DNA from: Chitinophaga barathri
GTDB lineage: Bacteria > Bacteroidota > Bacteroidia > Chitinophagales > Chitinophagaceae
DNA length: 64,000 bases
Direction of reading: 5' to 3'
NCBI RefSeq assembly: GCF_003807585.1
Contig: NZ_RMBX01000003.1
Location: 62,001 to 126,000, forward strand
The translations under genes were made by a program, and so were the position numbers. This document shows, piece after piece, positions 1 through 8,290 of the stretch. Within the stretch, counting starts at the first letter, position 1. Each line of letters starts with the position of its first letter. The notes beneath the pieces were generated by a model that did no database searches, was not told the DNA's origin, and saw only the letters and a program-made list of their open reading frames with translations.

Positions 1-1
1 A

Positions 2-403
2 AGTTACAAAGGCCCCTATGAACGCCTTTCGGACTCGCCCGTGTTTTCATTTCACAGCAGCAATAAGATGGACAATGATGTGGAAGACCCCTTTGTATGG
101 TATGCCGGCGATCATTACGAGCTGATCATGAAAGACCGCTTCGGGCACATCTGCGGTGAAGAAGGCGGCGGCATACACGCTACATCAAAAGACGGCGTGG
201 ACTGGAAATTGTCCAACCCCGTGAAGGCCTATTCCCGCATCATCAAATGGGACGATGGCACCACCACCAAACAGGCCAACTTCGAAAGGCCTTTCCTCCT
301 GTTTGAAAACGGCCGGCCCACTCACCTGTTTGCAGCCACCGGCTCAGGCCCGCGGCCTTACCAGGTGGATAAAACATGGAATATGGTCGTACCGCTGAAG
401 TAG
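2..403 (+). CDS. Glycosyl hydrolase, five-bladed propeller (GH43-like), C-terminal part
   Basis: The reading frame is open from base 2 to the stop at 403, so the gene begins outside the window and 133 C-terminal residues are visible. The fragment contains VEDPFVWY followed by a short turn and a further strand reading YELIMKD, the kind of Asp-containing blade seen in GH43/GH32-type beta-propeller glycosidases, and a later blade with NFERPFLLFENGRPTHLF. Such enzymes cleave arabinose-, xylose- or mannose-type linkages; the substrate cannot be told from this fragment. An ATG at 68 and a GTG at 41 lie in frame but are internal, because the homology-like sequence extends back to the window edge. 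The family call is inference from blade motifs. Confidence 0.6.
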   Translation, partial: SYKGPYERLSDSPVFSFHSSNKMDNDVEDPFVWYAGDHYELIMKDRFGHICGEEGGGIHATSKDGVDWKLSNPVKAYSRIIKWDDGTTTKQANFERPFLLFENGRPTHLFAATGSGPRPYQVDKTWNMVVPLK

Positions 404-436
404 CCGCTCTTCTTTAACTTTTGTAGCAGTCCTCTT

Positions 437-1036
437 TTAAGGAAGTTTTTTCCATCCCGCATGGATCGTGAGGTACGTAGCCGCCACCGGCTCATCGGCG
501 GGGTGGATCGTAACGGCGGTGCATAACAGCTGGCCGTCTTTTTTCCTGAAATCAAATGCAATGCCGGAGGCCTCCGCGTCATATACCCAGAGAGTATCGC
601 CGCCGGGGTCGCTCACGTAAGTGGCGGCGGGTTGTAACGCGGGATAACTTTCGCGGATAGTTTCAAGCGGCGTATTGCTGCCGAGGCCGTTCTCCGTGCG
701 GTAACCTTCGCCCGATACGACTATCTGGCGCGCGGTCCGGCGGCTCATCGTGCTGTCCGCATAAGTGGAATAAACAGCGAGGGTATCCTGCCCATGCCAG
801 ATGCCCCAGGCTTTTCCCATCGCAGCATCTCCATCGTCGGGTTTGCCCAGGAGAGAGAACACCGAATCCATATCCTGGCCCAGGTGAAACTTGCCGGCGC
901 TTTCCCCGGCTACCAGCAATGCTTCCGGCGGGGTGTGTGCGGCGTTGTCTTCTTCAGCGGCCTTTTGCGTGGCGGGCGGGGCGCAGGCGGCCAGTATACA
1001 AAGGCCCAGGGCTATACGGAGGATGGACGTTTTCAT
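437..1036 (-). CDS. Hypothetical lipoprotein
   Basis: 199 residues. The N-terminus MKTSILRIALGLCILAAC is a lipoprotein signal peptide with lipobox LAAC, so the protein is probably lipid-anchored in the cell envelope. The stretch around residues 45-70 (GKFHLGQDMDSVFSLLGKPDD) resembles the G-x-x-x-x-V-x-x-LLGKPD turn found in small envelope lipoproteins of the BamE/SmpA type, but the rest is not recognisable and I do not assign a function. It converges with the glycosidase fragment (stop at 403) and is divergent from the membrane protein starting at 1130. Confidence 0.7.
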   Translation of the reverse strand: MKTSILRIALGLCILAACAPPATQKAAEEDNAAHTPPEALLVAGESAGKFHLGQDMDSVFSLLGKPDDGDAAMGKAWGIWHGQDTLAVYSTYADSTMSRRTARQIVVSGEGYRTENGLGSNTPLETIRESYPALQPAATYVSDPGGDTLWVYDAEASGIAFDFRKKDGQLLCTAVTIHPADEPVAATYLTIHAGWKKLP

Positions 1037-1129
1037 AAGCCTGTCCGCAGAAAATAACGTGCCAGAATAATGCTCTATATTGTACGCGTAAATCTACATC
1101 CCTGCTTTAACAACGGAATTCAACAACTC

Positions 1130-1849
1130 ATGGAACATTTAGCCCGCCAGGTAAAGATCCTGAAACTCTATGCTGTATTTATCAGTATCCTGCTGACCGT
1201 ATTCATTTTTATGTCCTTCCGGCCGGACCAGTCCCGCCAGCGTTTTACCGAAATTGATGTGGAGCGTATCAACGTCATCGAAAAAGACGGTACGTTGAAA
1301 CTGGTGATCAGCAACAAAGAAAGACAACACCCCGGCATGGCCGAAGGCAAAAACTTCCCGCAACGTGAACGCGATGCCGGGATGATCTTTTTTAATTCCT
1401 ACGGAGACGAATGCGGTGGCCTCGTATATGACGGCGATACCCGCTCCGCCGGGATGGTATATTCCGTAGACCAGTTCCGCAACGACCAGGTAATGCAGCT
1501 CCGGTACACGGAAACGCCGGGCAGCAACCCTACCAATCCCAGCTACGGCCTCAAACTCTGGGACCAGCCTTCCCACGAACTGTTTCCCCTGCACGAACGC
1601 GCACGTTTCTTCGACTCGCTGAAAAAACTGAACGACCCGGCCGTCATGGACCGTGAAATAAAAAGACTGAACGAAGAAGGCAAACTGTCCAAAGAAAGGA
1701 TGTTCGCCGGAAAACAGGGCAACGGCGATGTGGGCCTGTTCATCCGCGATGAAAAAGGCAACCCGCGTATAAAGATTTATGTAGGCAAAGACAACCAGGT
1801 GCACCTCGAAACAATGGATGAAAAGAGCCAGGCAGCCCCTTTTAAATAA
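1130..1849 (+). CDS. Hypothetical single-pass membrane protein
   Basis: 239 residues from ATG 1130. An upstream in-frame ATG at 1070 would add 20 residues without hydrophobic or conserved character, so 1130 is preferred. Residues 10-31 (LKLYAVFISILLTVFIFMSF) form one membrane helix; the remainder is hydrophilic and begins with a strand-rich segment in which ERINVIEKDGTLKLVISN is notable, followed by GMIFFNSYGDECGGLVYDG. The C-terminal part repeats the same kind of strand pattern (GNPRIKIYVGKDNQVHLE). No enzyme motif was found. A hairpin terminator follows directly at 1855-1881. Confidence 0.7.
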   Translation: MEHLARQVKILKLYAVFISILLTVFIFMSFRPDQSRQRFTEIDVERINVIEKDGTLKLVISNKERQHPGMAEGKNFPQRERDAGMIFFNSYGDECGGLVYDGDTRSAGMVYSVDQFRNDQVMQLRYTETPGSNPTNPSYGLKLWDQPSHELFPLHERARFFDSLKKLNDPAVMDREIKRLNEEGKLSKERMFAGKQGNGDVGLFIRDEKGNPRIKIYVGKDNQVHLETMDEKSQAAPFK

Positions 1850-1854
1850 CAAAA

Positions 1855-1881
1855 ACGGGCGCTTCATCATGAAGCGCCCGT
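1855..1881 (+). terminator. Intrinsic terminator
   Basis: Perfect 12-bp stem with a 3-nt loop (ACGGGCGCTTCA, tca, TGAAGCGCCCGT) six bases after the stop of the upstream gene, followed by a T-rich stretch. Confidence 0.85.
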
Positions 1882-2002
1882 GGTATTTTTGATGTATAAA
1901 ACGACCGGTATTAAAGGCCGTTAAGTGTGGCTGGTTATGTAACGGTATACTGCCGGCATCATACCGGGCTTTACCCGGATGTTGGGGTAATTACCCTGTT
2001 AT

Positions 2003-2467
2003 TTACTGCGCGGACTGTTTTTTCTTCTTCTGGTGGTCCACAATAGCGCCGGTACCGGCTCCTACGCCGGCCCCGATGATCGTACCGATCGCGGCGCCTT
2101 TCAGACGGTCTTTATTCACGATAGCGCCTGTAATGGCGCCAGCGCCCGCACCTACTACCGCGCCTTTGGCGGTATGGCTCCAGCCTTTCTTTTTGGCAGG
2201 CGCCGGTGTGGCGGTTGTATTGTTAACCGGAGCTGCGGCTACATCATTTCCCCCGGAGGAAACATTGCGGCCCGCACGGGAAGCTTTGGCGTTTACTGCT
2301 TTCATGGAATCAATCACATGCTGCCTGGCTATATTCACCTGGTTCACTGTATTCATGGAATCGATCGCCGCTTTACGGGCGCTCTGGATGGCGGCTGCGT
2401 TGTCCGCCCTGCTCTGACAGGCAAAGAGTACTACACTTGTTGCTACTGCTGCTAATAACTGTTTCAT
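2003..2467 (-). CDS. Glycine-zipper lipoprotein
   Basis: 154 residues. A lipoprotein signal peptide ends in the lipobox LFAC near residue 17. A charged, probably helical region rich in Ala, Asp and Asn follows (about 20-75), then a proline/alanine linker and two glycine-zipper segments (about 95-118 and 122-145) with repeated GxxxG spacing, for example AVVGAGAGAITGAIV and AIGTIIGAGVGAGTGAIV. The tail is HQKKKKQSAQ. Glycine-zipper lipoproteins sit in the outer or inner envelope membrane and are often stress-induced; the exact role is unknown. The gene stands alone, convergent with the membrane protein ending at 1849. Confidence 0.85.
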   Translation of the reverse strand: MKQLLAAVATSVVLFACQSRADNAAAIQSARKAAIDSMNTVNQVNIARQHVIDSMKAVNAKASRAGRNVSSGGNDVAAAPVNNTTATPAPAKKKGWSHTAKGAVVGAGAGAITGAIVNKDRLKGAAIGTIIGAGVGAGTGAIVDHQKKKKQSAQ

Positions 2468-2620
2468 GATTCAAAAATTTAGATTGGACTATTTCCGGAG
2501 GGGGTATTGCCAAAACTATGCCAGCATGTAGGAAACAGGGCACTATTGAATGATAATCAAATATTTAAGAAATAAGTCAGGGCTTGCAACAGCCGTACCA
2601 TGGAAGGTAAACAGGAACAT

Positions 2621-3886
2621 TTATGATTCTTTTCCCAGCTTCGAAACAGCTGTACGCTGCGCGGCGTAAATGCCGGAATGCCCGCTGAAATAATACGCCG
2701 TAAAACAGGCCACCGCAAAATACAACACATGATCAGGCCCGAAAAGCTCCACGCCCATGAGCGTGCAGGCAATCGGCGTATTGGTGGCGCCCGCGAATAC
2801 GGCGATAAAGCCAAGACCGGCGAACAGGTCGATGGGAGCACCGGTATACACGGCAATGGTATGCCCCAGGGCGGCGCCTATGAAGAACAGCGGCGTCACC
2901 TCTCCGCCTTTGAAGCCCATGCCCAAAGTAACCGCGGTGAATACCAGTTTCCACAGCCAGCTCCAGTCATCGACGCCCTGCGCGTGAAAAGCGTTGACGA
3001 TGGAAATACCGCCCGGATCTTTGGATGTAACCCCTAAACCAAGATAATCGCCCGTTCCCGCCGCGAAAGTCAGTAAGATGACCGCCAGGCCTCCCGCCAC
3101 CGGGATCAGCCATTTATGCGTCTTAAAAACGCCGTTCCCCAGTTTTTTCACCTGGTGCGTGGCCGCTGCGAACAAATTGCCCGCCAGCCCGAATGCCACC
3201 CCGGCCAGTATCACTTTCAGCAGCAGCCAGTAATCCAGCGCGGCGGTAAGTGAAATAACATACTGCGTATGATGAATGCCCCAGGCGCTGCAAACGATGT
3301 CCGCAAACAGGCTCGCCATCAGGCAGGGCAACAATGCGTTGTATTTGATGCGGCCGATGGCCAGTACTTCCAGCGCGAACACGGCCCCGGTAAGCGGTGT
3401 GCCGAACACCGCCCCAAAACCCGCTGCTATACCCATCATGAGGATAATACGGATATCTTCCGGCTTCAGCCTGAACCAGCGGCCGAGCAATTGTGCAATG
3501 CTCCCGCCCATCTGCACCGCTGTGCCTTCCCTGCCCGCCGAACCTCCGAAAAGATGGGTGATCAGCGTAGTGACCAGCACCAGCGGCGCCATTCTTACCG
3601 GCACGCCGCCACCCGGCTGATGGATCTCATCCATGATGAGATTGTTGCCGGCTTCGGCGTTTTTTCCCGCGGACCTATACAGGAAATAAATGCCCACGCC
3701 TGCCAGCGGCAGGAAGTACAGCAGCCATTCATGCTGCCAGCGGAACCTTGTGACCACGTCCAGCAGCCAGAGGAATAAAGCAACGGCGGAGCCTGCGGTC
3801 AGCGCTACAGGCACGGCTATCAGCGTCCAGAAGAGCAGGTGTTTTGTTACAAAGATTTGTTCGAAGTTGCGGAGGAGATTTTTCAT
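2621..3886 (-). CDS. CLC-type fluoride/proton antiporter
   Basis: 421 residues, polytopic, with the CLC fold. The helix-F motif reads [15 protein letters not shown] (residues 114-128), that is GREGT rather than the GREGP of chloride CLCs, with the gating glutamate E120 kept. The chloride motif GSGIP is absent and is replaced by GNNLIMDE (80-87). Both changes are hallmarks of the CLC-F subfamily, which exports fluoride in exchange for protons. A fluoride riboswitch lies in the leader (3928-3983), giving independent support for the substrate. Automated annotation would probably call it a chloride channel. Start: ATG 3886 directly follows the leader and gives a short basic N-terminus before the first helix. 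Confidence 0.9.
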   Translation of the reverse strand: MKNLLRNFEQIFVTKHLLFWTLIAVPVALTAGSAVALFLWLLDVVTRFRWQHEWLLYFLPLAGVGIYFLYRSAGKNAEAGNNLIMDEIHQPGGGVPVRMAPLVLVTTLITHLFGGSAGREGTAVQMGGSIAQLLGRWFRLKPEDIRIILMMGIAAGFGAVFGTPLTGAVFALEVLAIGRIKYNALLPCLMASLFADIVCSAWGIHHTQYVISLTAALDYWLLLKVILAGVAFGLAGNLFAAATHQVKKLGNGVFKTHKWLIPVAGGLAVILLTFAAGTGDYLGLGVTSKDPGGISIVNAFHAQGVDDWSWLWKLVFTAVTLGMGFKGGEVTPLFFIGAALGHTIAVYTGAPIDLFAGLGFIAVFAGATNTPIACTLMGVELFGPDHVLYFAVACFTAYYFSGHSGIYAAQRTAVSKLGKES

Positions 3887-3927
3887 ACCTACAAATAACT
3901 GTTCACCGGCATTTCACCGTTAGAATT

Positions 3928-3983
3928 TGCAGGCGCCATCAGCTTGTTCAGAGCGGTTGGGTCAGGAAGACACCATTTCCTGT
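3928..3983 (-). promoter_or_regulatory. Fluoride riboswitch (crcB motif)
   Basis: Read on the minus strand, the element has P1 AGGAA/TTCCT enclosing ATGGTGTC, then CCAACCGCT, a loop, and AGCTGATGGCGCCTGC. The 3' part TGATGGCGCCT is the conserved crcB core. The loop GGTGTC can pair with GGCGCC (four Watson-Crick and two G-U pairs), which is the pseudoknot expected for this riboswitch. P3 is formed by GCT/AGC. It ends about 40 nt before the ATG of the CLC gene. No U-tracted terminator is evident between the aptamer and the ATG, so control may be translational; that last point is inference. Confidence 0.88.
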
Positions 3984-4015
3984 TTGAGACGGCAAGTTAT
4001 AAAAAATCTCCCTGC

Positions 4016-5245
4016 TTACAAATCTCCCCTGTTCCGGCGGTAGCTCCATACGGTAAGGCCCACGCCCAGCAACACGAACAAAGCACCTACCCATGGCGTG
4101 GAAACCAGCCCCAGCGGACTGTCCACCACCATACCGCCCACATACGCGCCGATCGCGATGCCCAGGTTAAAAGCGGATATATTCAGCGAGGAAGCAATGC
4201 CTTCCGTGCCCGGCAGGTATTTCTGCGCCAGCTGCACCACATACAGCTGAAGCCCCGGCACTGTCGCGAAGGACAATCCGCCGATAAGACACAGCGTGAC
4301 CACGGCGGGCACCTGGTAATTAGCCGTGAGGGTGAACAAAGCCAGTGCCGCCGCCTGTGCGATGAACATCCTGATCAGGACCTTCGCGGGATTGTGATTG
4401 CTTACTTTCCCGCCCCATAGGTTCCCCAAAGCGATCGCCACGCCGTAGACCAGCAACAGCAGGCTCACGGAAGCGGCGGAAAAACCGGTGATGTGTTCCA
4501 GCAGGCTGGCGAGATAAGTGAATACCACAAAGGTGCCGCCATAACCAAACGCCGTGATAGCGAGCACCAGCAGCACCTCCGGGTTGCGGATCACTTTCAG
4601 CTGTTCTTTCAAAGGCAATATCGGCCCGCTGCTGATCCTGTTCGGGATCAGCGCCCAGGTGGCCGCAAACGCGATCAGCCCCAATATGGCCACGCCGCCG
4701 AAAGTGGCCCTCCAGCCGAAATGCTGGCCGATAAACGTGCCCAGCGGCACTCCCACAATAATAGCGACAGTAAGCCCGGCAAACATGATCGCGATAGCGG
4801 ATGCCTTTTTATCCGGCGCCACCAGCGTGGCGGCAATAGTAGCGCCTACACCAAAGAACACGGCGTGGGCAAAACCGGATATAAACCGCGAGATCAGCAG
4901 CGATATAAAGTCCGGCGCCAGCGCGGAAGCGACGTGCCCGGCAATGAATAACAGCATCATACTTACCAGCAGCTGCTTACGCGGCGCTTTGCTGGTGAGC
5001 ACAGTGAGGATTGGCCCGCCAATGGCCACGCCCAGGGCATAAATGCTGACCAGGAGGCCGGAAACGGACACGCTTACGTGCAGGCTTTCGGCAATGGTGG
5101 GTAAAATGCCTACGGCAACAAATTCCGTAGTACCGATGGCGAAGGCGCTGATGGTGAGCGCCCATAATGCCGCCGGCAACCCTTTGCCGGAGCGCGTTTG
5201 AGAGGGAAGGGCAATAGCCGCCGCTTCCGTTTGTACTTGTTGCAT
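4016..5245 (-). CDS. MFS transporter, AraJ/YdhP-like
   Basis: 409 residues and about 12 membrane helices. The N-terminal half has AFAIGTTEFVAVGILP in helix 1 and RFISGFAHAVFFGVGAT in helix 4-5, as in the DHA1 drug/arabinose efflux subfamily that includes AraJ and YdhP. Substrate unknown; export of a small metabolite or drug is the family role. The ATG at 5245 is chosen because the residues before it (from 5299) are poorly conserved-looking and overlap the promoter. A TACTTTTG box lies upstream on the same strand. It is divergent from the LysR regulator at 5342, the usual layout for a regulator and its target. Confidence 0.88.
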   Translation of the reverse strand: MQQVQTEAAAIALPSQTRSGKGLPAALWALTISAFAIGTTEFVAVGILPTIAESLHVSVSVSGLLVSIYALGVAIGGPILTVLTSKAPRKQLLVSMMLLFIAGHVASALAPDFISLLISRFISGFAHAVFFGVGATIAATLVAPDKKASAIAIMFAGLTVAIIVGVPLGTFIGQHFGWRATFGGVAILGLIAFAATWALIPNRISSGPILPLKEQLKVIRNPEVLLVLAITAFGYGGTFVVFTYLASLLEHITGFSAASVSLLLLVYGVAIALGNLWGGKVSNHNPAKVLIRMFIAQAAALALFTLTANYQVPAVVTLCLIGGLSFATVPGLQLYVVQLAQKYLPGTEGIASSLNISAFNLGIAIGAYVGGMVVDSPLGLVSTPWVGALFVLLGVGLTVWSYRRNRGDL

Positions 5246-5269
5246 GATCCGATCTTTAATTTTCTTATG

Positions 5270-5277
5270 CAAAAGTA
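5270..5277 (-). promoter_or_regulatory. -7 box of the MFS gene
   Basis: Minus-strand TACTTTTG matches the Bacteroidota -7 consensus TAnnTTTG and lies 24 bp upstream of the MFS start at 5245. No clear TTG -33 element was found. Confidence 0.5.
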
Positions 5278-5313
5278 CCCCGGCTACTACTATTACCATA
5301 ATAACTTAAATCA

Positions 5314-5321
5314 TACCTTTG
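5314..5321 (+). promoter_or_regulatory. -7 box of the LysR gene
   Basis: TACCTTTG matches TAnnTTTG, 20 bp before the LysR ATG. With the box at 5270-5277 it makes a back-to-back promoter pair about 37 bp apart, where one LysR-type regulator could control both genes. Confidence 0.5.
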
Positions 5322-5341
5322 TATAATTAAAATGATAGATC

Positions 5342-6247
5342 ATGGCACTTAACCTGGAGTGGTTCCGCACCTTCAAAACCATTTACGAAACCGGCTCGCT
5401 CACCACCACGGCGCAACGGCTGTTCATCTCCCAGCCCGGTGTGAGCCTGCATTTAAATTCCTTGGAATCGTATGTGGGTTACAAACTCTTTGACCGGGCG
5501 GCACGCAAAATGGTGCCCACGGAGCGGGCCAAGATGCTGTACAACTATATCCTGGAAGCAATCAATAAACTGGAGGCGGCGGAAGAACACTTTTTCAAAA
5601 GCTCCGATACACATAAACCCACCGTGAGCATCGGTATGTGCCTGGAAACTTACCAGTTTACGCTGGAGCAGCATATTGCCTCCCTCCCGTTCAACCTCAG
5701 CATCAAGTTCGGCGAGTACCCGGATATGCAGCACGACCTGGACAACGGCCTGCTGGACCTGATCATCACACCGCAGAAAGGCAGCCAGCCGAACCTGGAA
5801 TACCAGCCGTTCTCAAAAGAAAGGATCGTGCTGGTAGGCGGCGGGCGGCAGGACTGTGCGGAGTTCAAACGCCTGCTGAAGAAAAAAGATATGGAGGGAG
5901 CGGAAAACTGGTTGAAAGAACAAACCTGGTACAGCACCGCCGCGGATATGGAGAATCTGCGCAAGTTCTGGCATTTGAACTTTAACCGTCACCCCGATTT
6001 CAGGCCTAATTATATCGTACCCAATAAATGTTCCATCGTGCGCTGCATGAGCGATGGCACGGGGTTCGCCGTAATACCGGATTTCCTTTGCAGGCAGGAG
6101 TTGCAGACCGGCCAGCTGAAACTGGTATGGGAAGGGGAAAACACGATCGAGAATACGTTGTATTTCGGGAAACGCAAAAAGACGATGTTCGCGAAAGAGA
6201 TCAGTATGATCGAAGGATTTTTTATGGAAGAAGCAGTGGAAGTGTAA
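5342..6247 (+). CDS. LysR family transcriptional regulator
   Basis: 301 residues. Residues 1-60 hold the winged helix-turn-helix typical of LysR proteins (LEWFRTFKTIYETGSLTTTA, then SQPGVSLHLNSLE and LFDRAARK). The rest is the effector-binding periplasmic-protein-like domain (about 90-295), here with a DLIITPQKG strand at the domain hinge. It probably regulates the divergent MFS gene and itself. The inducer is unknown. It ends 36 bp before the convergent LLM oxidoreductase. Confidence 0.92.
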   Translation: MALNLEWFRTFKTIYETGSLTTTAQRLFISQPGVSLHLNSLESYVGYKLFDRAARKMVPTERAKMLYNYILEAINKLEAAEEHFFKSSDTHKPTVSIGMCLETYQFTLEQHIASLPFNLSIKFGEYPDMQHDLDNGLLDLIITPQKGSQPNLEYQPFSKERIVLVGGGRQDCAEFKRLLKKKDMEGAENWLKEQTWYSTAADMENLRKFWHLNFNRHPDFRPNYIVPNKCSIVRCMSDGTGFAVIPDFLCRQELQTGQLKLVWEGENTIENTLYFGKRKKTMFAKEISMIEGFFMEEAVEV

Positions 6248-6283
6248 CCTGCTAACGTAACCGGCTGTACGCATTTTTTTTGT

Positions 6284-7315
6284 TTACCCTATCGCCTCCC
6301 TCACCGCCGGCGCTACCTGCCTGCCAAACAGTTCTATGGCGCGCAACACCTTGTCATGATGGATGTACCCTTTTACGATCTGCGCCAGAAATCGGGTGTG
6401 ATTAAACAGTTGATGCTGGTAAATGATCTTGTCCGTGATCTCCTGCACGCTGCCTACGAACAGCGGCCCGTCCGGCATACGGAGGTATTCGAACTGTTCG
6501 CGCGTCATCGGCTGCCAGCCGCGCTCCCGGCCCACACGGTTCATGAGTATTTCGTAAGAAGGATAAAACTCGTCCGCTGCCTGGTCCGAATCTTCCGCCA
6601 CGTAAAACTGCGAGTTGATGCCCAGCTGAAGCGTTGAAGGATCGTGCCCTGCTTCGGCGGCGGCTTCGCGGTACAGGTTGATGAAGGGTAAATACTGTGC
6701 TGGTTTTCCGCCCAATATCGCCAGGGTGAGCGGGAGGTTCAGCCTGCCCGCGCGTTTGGCGGATGCGGGCGTGCCGCCGGCCGCCAGCCAGATGGGCAGC
6801 GTGGGTTGCAAAGGCCTTGGGTAAATGCCCCGGTTGCTGAACGGCGCGCGGTATTTTCCTTTCCAGCTCATGATTTCCTGCCGGTTGATCTCCAGCAGCA
6901 TGGTGAGTTTTTCTATGAACAGGGCGTCGTAATCGCCCAGGCTGTAGCCGAACAAAGGAAAGGATTCCGTGAAGCTCCCTCGCCCTGCCATGATCTCCGC
7001 GCGGCCGTTGCTAAGCAGGTCCAGCGTGGCGAAGTTCTGGAACGTGCGCACAGGGTCCGCCGAACTGAGCACCGTTACGCTGCTGCTGAGGCGGATATTT
7101 TTGGTGATGGTGGCAATGCCCGCCAGCGCCACTTCCGGGGCAGATATGATGAAATCAGGGCGATGATGTTCCCCCAGCGCAAACACATCCAGGCCGGTCT
7201 CGTCCGCCAGCTTTGCCTCGGCCAGTAATTCCTGCATCCTGAGATGTGATTCAGTCGCTCCGCCCGCCACGCTTTCCGGTCTTACTTCGCCGAAGGTGCT
7301 GATACCTAATTCCAT
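6284..7315 (-). CDS. LLM class flavin-dependent oxidoreductase
   Basis: 343 residues, the normal length of a bacterial luciferase-like monooxygenase TIM barrel. Visible family marks are MELGISTFGE at the N-terminus, FALGEHHRPDF, IRLSSSVTVLSSADPVR, the SNGRAEIMAGRGS loop, and PIWLAAGGTPASAKRAG. These enzymes use reduced FMN or F420 and O2 to oxidise small organic substrates; which substrate is unknown. The upstream VOC gene (7424-7855, same strand) is separated by a terminator, so the two are probably separate units. Confidence 0.9.
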   Translation of the reverse strand: MELGISTFGEVRPESVAGGATESHLRMQELLAEAKLADETGLDVFALGEHHRPDFIISAPEVALAGIATITKNIRLSSSVTVLSSADPVRTFQNFATLDLLSNGRAEIMAGRGSFTESFPLFGYSLGDYDALFIEKLTMLLEINRQEIMSWKGKYRAPFSNRGIYPRPLQPTLPIWLAAGGTPASAKRAGRLNLPLTLAILGGKPAQYLPFINLYREAAAEAGHDPSTLQLGINSQFYVAEDSDQAADEFYPSYEILMNRVGRERGWQPMTREQFEYLRMPDGPLFVGSVQEITDKIIYQHQLFNHTRFLAQIVKGYIHHDKVLRAIELFGRQVAPAVREAIG

Positions 7316-7362
7316 AAAAAGCTTGTTTGAATGTTACAACACAATATTAAGCATATAAAATA

Positions 7363-7395
7363 ACAAAGGCTCCCGGGCATGCCGGGAGCCTTGTT
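7363..7395 (-). terminator. Intrinsic terminator of the VOC gene
   Basis: Near-perfect stem AAGGCTCCCGG / CCGGGAGCCTT between the VOC and LLM genes, followed on the minus strand by TTTGTTATTTT. Confidence 0.8.
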
Positions 7396-7423
7396 GATGA
7401 AGGATCATGTTGTAACAGCTTCT

Positions 7424-7855
7424 TTAGCTCTGGGGTACTGTCTCGTACTGGTAGTTCACCGCCCATGAAATGCCAAACTTGTCTTTCAGCTGGCCATACA
7501 GTGCGCCCCAGGGAGCTTTATCCAGCGGCATTTCCACAACGCCGCCTTCGCCCAGTGCGCTGAACAGCTTTTTGGCTTCTGCTTCGGATTCCGCGGCGAT
7601 GGCCAGGGAGAAATCGTTTCCTTTCTTAAACTCACCAAAGGAATCCGGGAAATCGCTGCCCATGATGGTAGTGCCGCCGGGGATGGTAAGCGCCACGTGC
7701 ATCACCAGGTTTTCGTCACCGGGCTTGCAATGATCAGGCATGTTGCTGAAACGCATGATGCCGTTCATGAATTCGCCGCCGAACACGGATTTGTAGAAGA
7801 GGAAAGCTTCTTCGCAGGTGCGCTGGAAATTCAGATAAGGACTTACTTGTGCCAT
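7424..7855 (-). CDS. VOC family protein, PhnB-like
   Basis: 143 residues. The glyoxalase/bleomycin-resistance fold of the PhnB/YdhR-like VOC group is indicated by the start SPYLNFQRTCEEAFLFYKSV, by NLVMHVALTIPGG, and by the end APWGALYGQLKDKFGISWAV. Proteins of this group are often annotated as PhnB or 3-demethylubiquinone-type but most have no known substrate. It lies 33 bp downstream of the 91-residue hypothetical gene (7889-8164) on the same strand, so the two may be cotranscribed. Confidence 0.88.
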   Translation of the reverse strand: MAQVSPYLNFQRTCEEAFLFYKSVFGGEFMNGIMRFSNMPDHCKPGDENLVMHVALTIPGGTTIMGSDFPDSFGEFKKGNDFSLAIAAESEAEAKKLFSALGEGGVVEMPLDKAPWGALYGQLKDKFGISWAVNYQYETVPQS

Positions 7856-7888
7856 TTGTTAAGTTTTTATGATGAAGTTAAACGAGCG

Positions 7889-8164
7889 TTATTGAACCAG
7901 GCTACGGGCGTATGCCATGCAGTAAAACCGTTGGGTGATCGGCGCCTGGTCTTCCAGTATCTCCGCCTGGCAGCCGAAACCGGATAATAATTCAATGATG
8001 CGGCCGGATTGAACATCTCCCTGGGTGCAAACCACGCGGAGGATGCGGTCACAATCCTCCAGGTCAAAATTGGCCCTGTGCCCGGGCATTTCCCCATTGA
8101 TCATGCCCACCAGCAGTTTAGCCAGCAGGGGCCTGGTTACATTCGTTTTAAATACTTCCACCAT
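7889..8164 (-). CDS. Small hypothetical protein
   Basis: 91 residues with three cysteines (DCDRILRVVCTQ and GFGCQAEIL) and a pattern of short helices and strands. The sequence DLEDCDRILRVVC followed by AEILEDQ is reminiscent of small ferredoxin-like-fold proteins that read as a strand-helix-strand, but no family is recognised. It has its own TAnnTTTG box (8200-8207) and is followed by the VOC gene on the same strand. Confidence 0.7.
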   Translation of the reverse strand: MVEVFKTNVTRPLLAKLLVGMINGEMPGHRANFDLEDCDRILRVVCTQGDVQSGRIIELLSGFGCQAEILEDQAPITQRFYCMAYARSLVQ

Positions 8165-8199
8165 TGTAACAGTTTTTTTCTTTATTTCGGTTTGCTATA

Positions 8200-8207
8200 C
8201 AAATGTA
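8200..8207 (-). promoter_or_regulatory. -7 box of the 91-residue gene
   Basis: Minus-strand TACATTTG, a match to TAnnTTTG, 35 bp before the ATG at 8164. Confidence 0.45.
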
Positions 8208-8259
8208 ATCCTGCCAACATTAAAAGACCGGGTGCAAAAACGGCAAAATGCAGGGGATG

Positions 8260-8286
8260 TTGCGACAAATTTTTATTATACTTTTG
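8260..8286 (+). promoter_or_regulatory. Promoter of the GlxA-type regulator
   Basis: TTG at 8260-8262, 16 bp spacer, TACTTTTG at 8279-8286. The box ends only 4 bp before the ATG at 8291, so the transcript would be leaderless or nearly so. Confidence 0.5.
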
Positions 8287-8290
8287 AAAC

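Noticed and set aside
1139..1870. Minus-strand 243-codon frame opposite the membrane protein at 1130
   Set aside because: It includes a terminator and runs opposite a gene with a clear membrane helix; no domain is recognisable.
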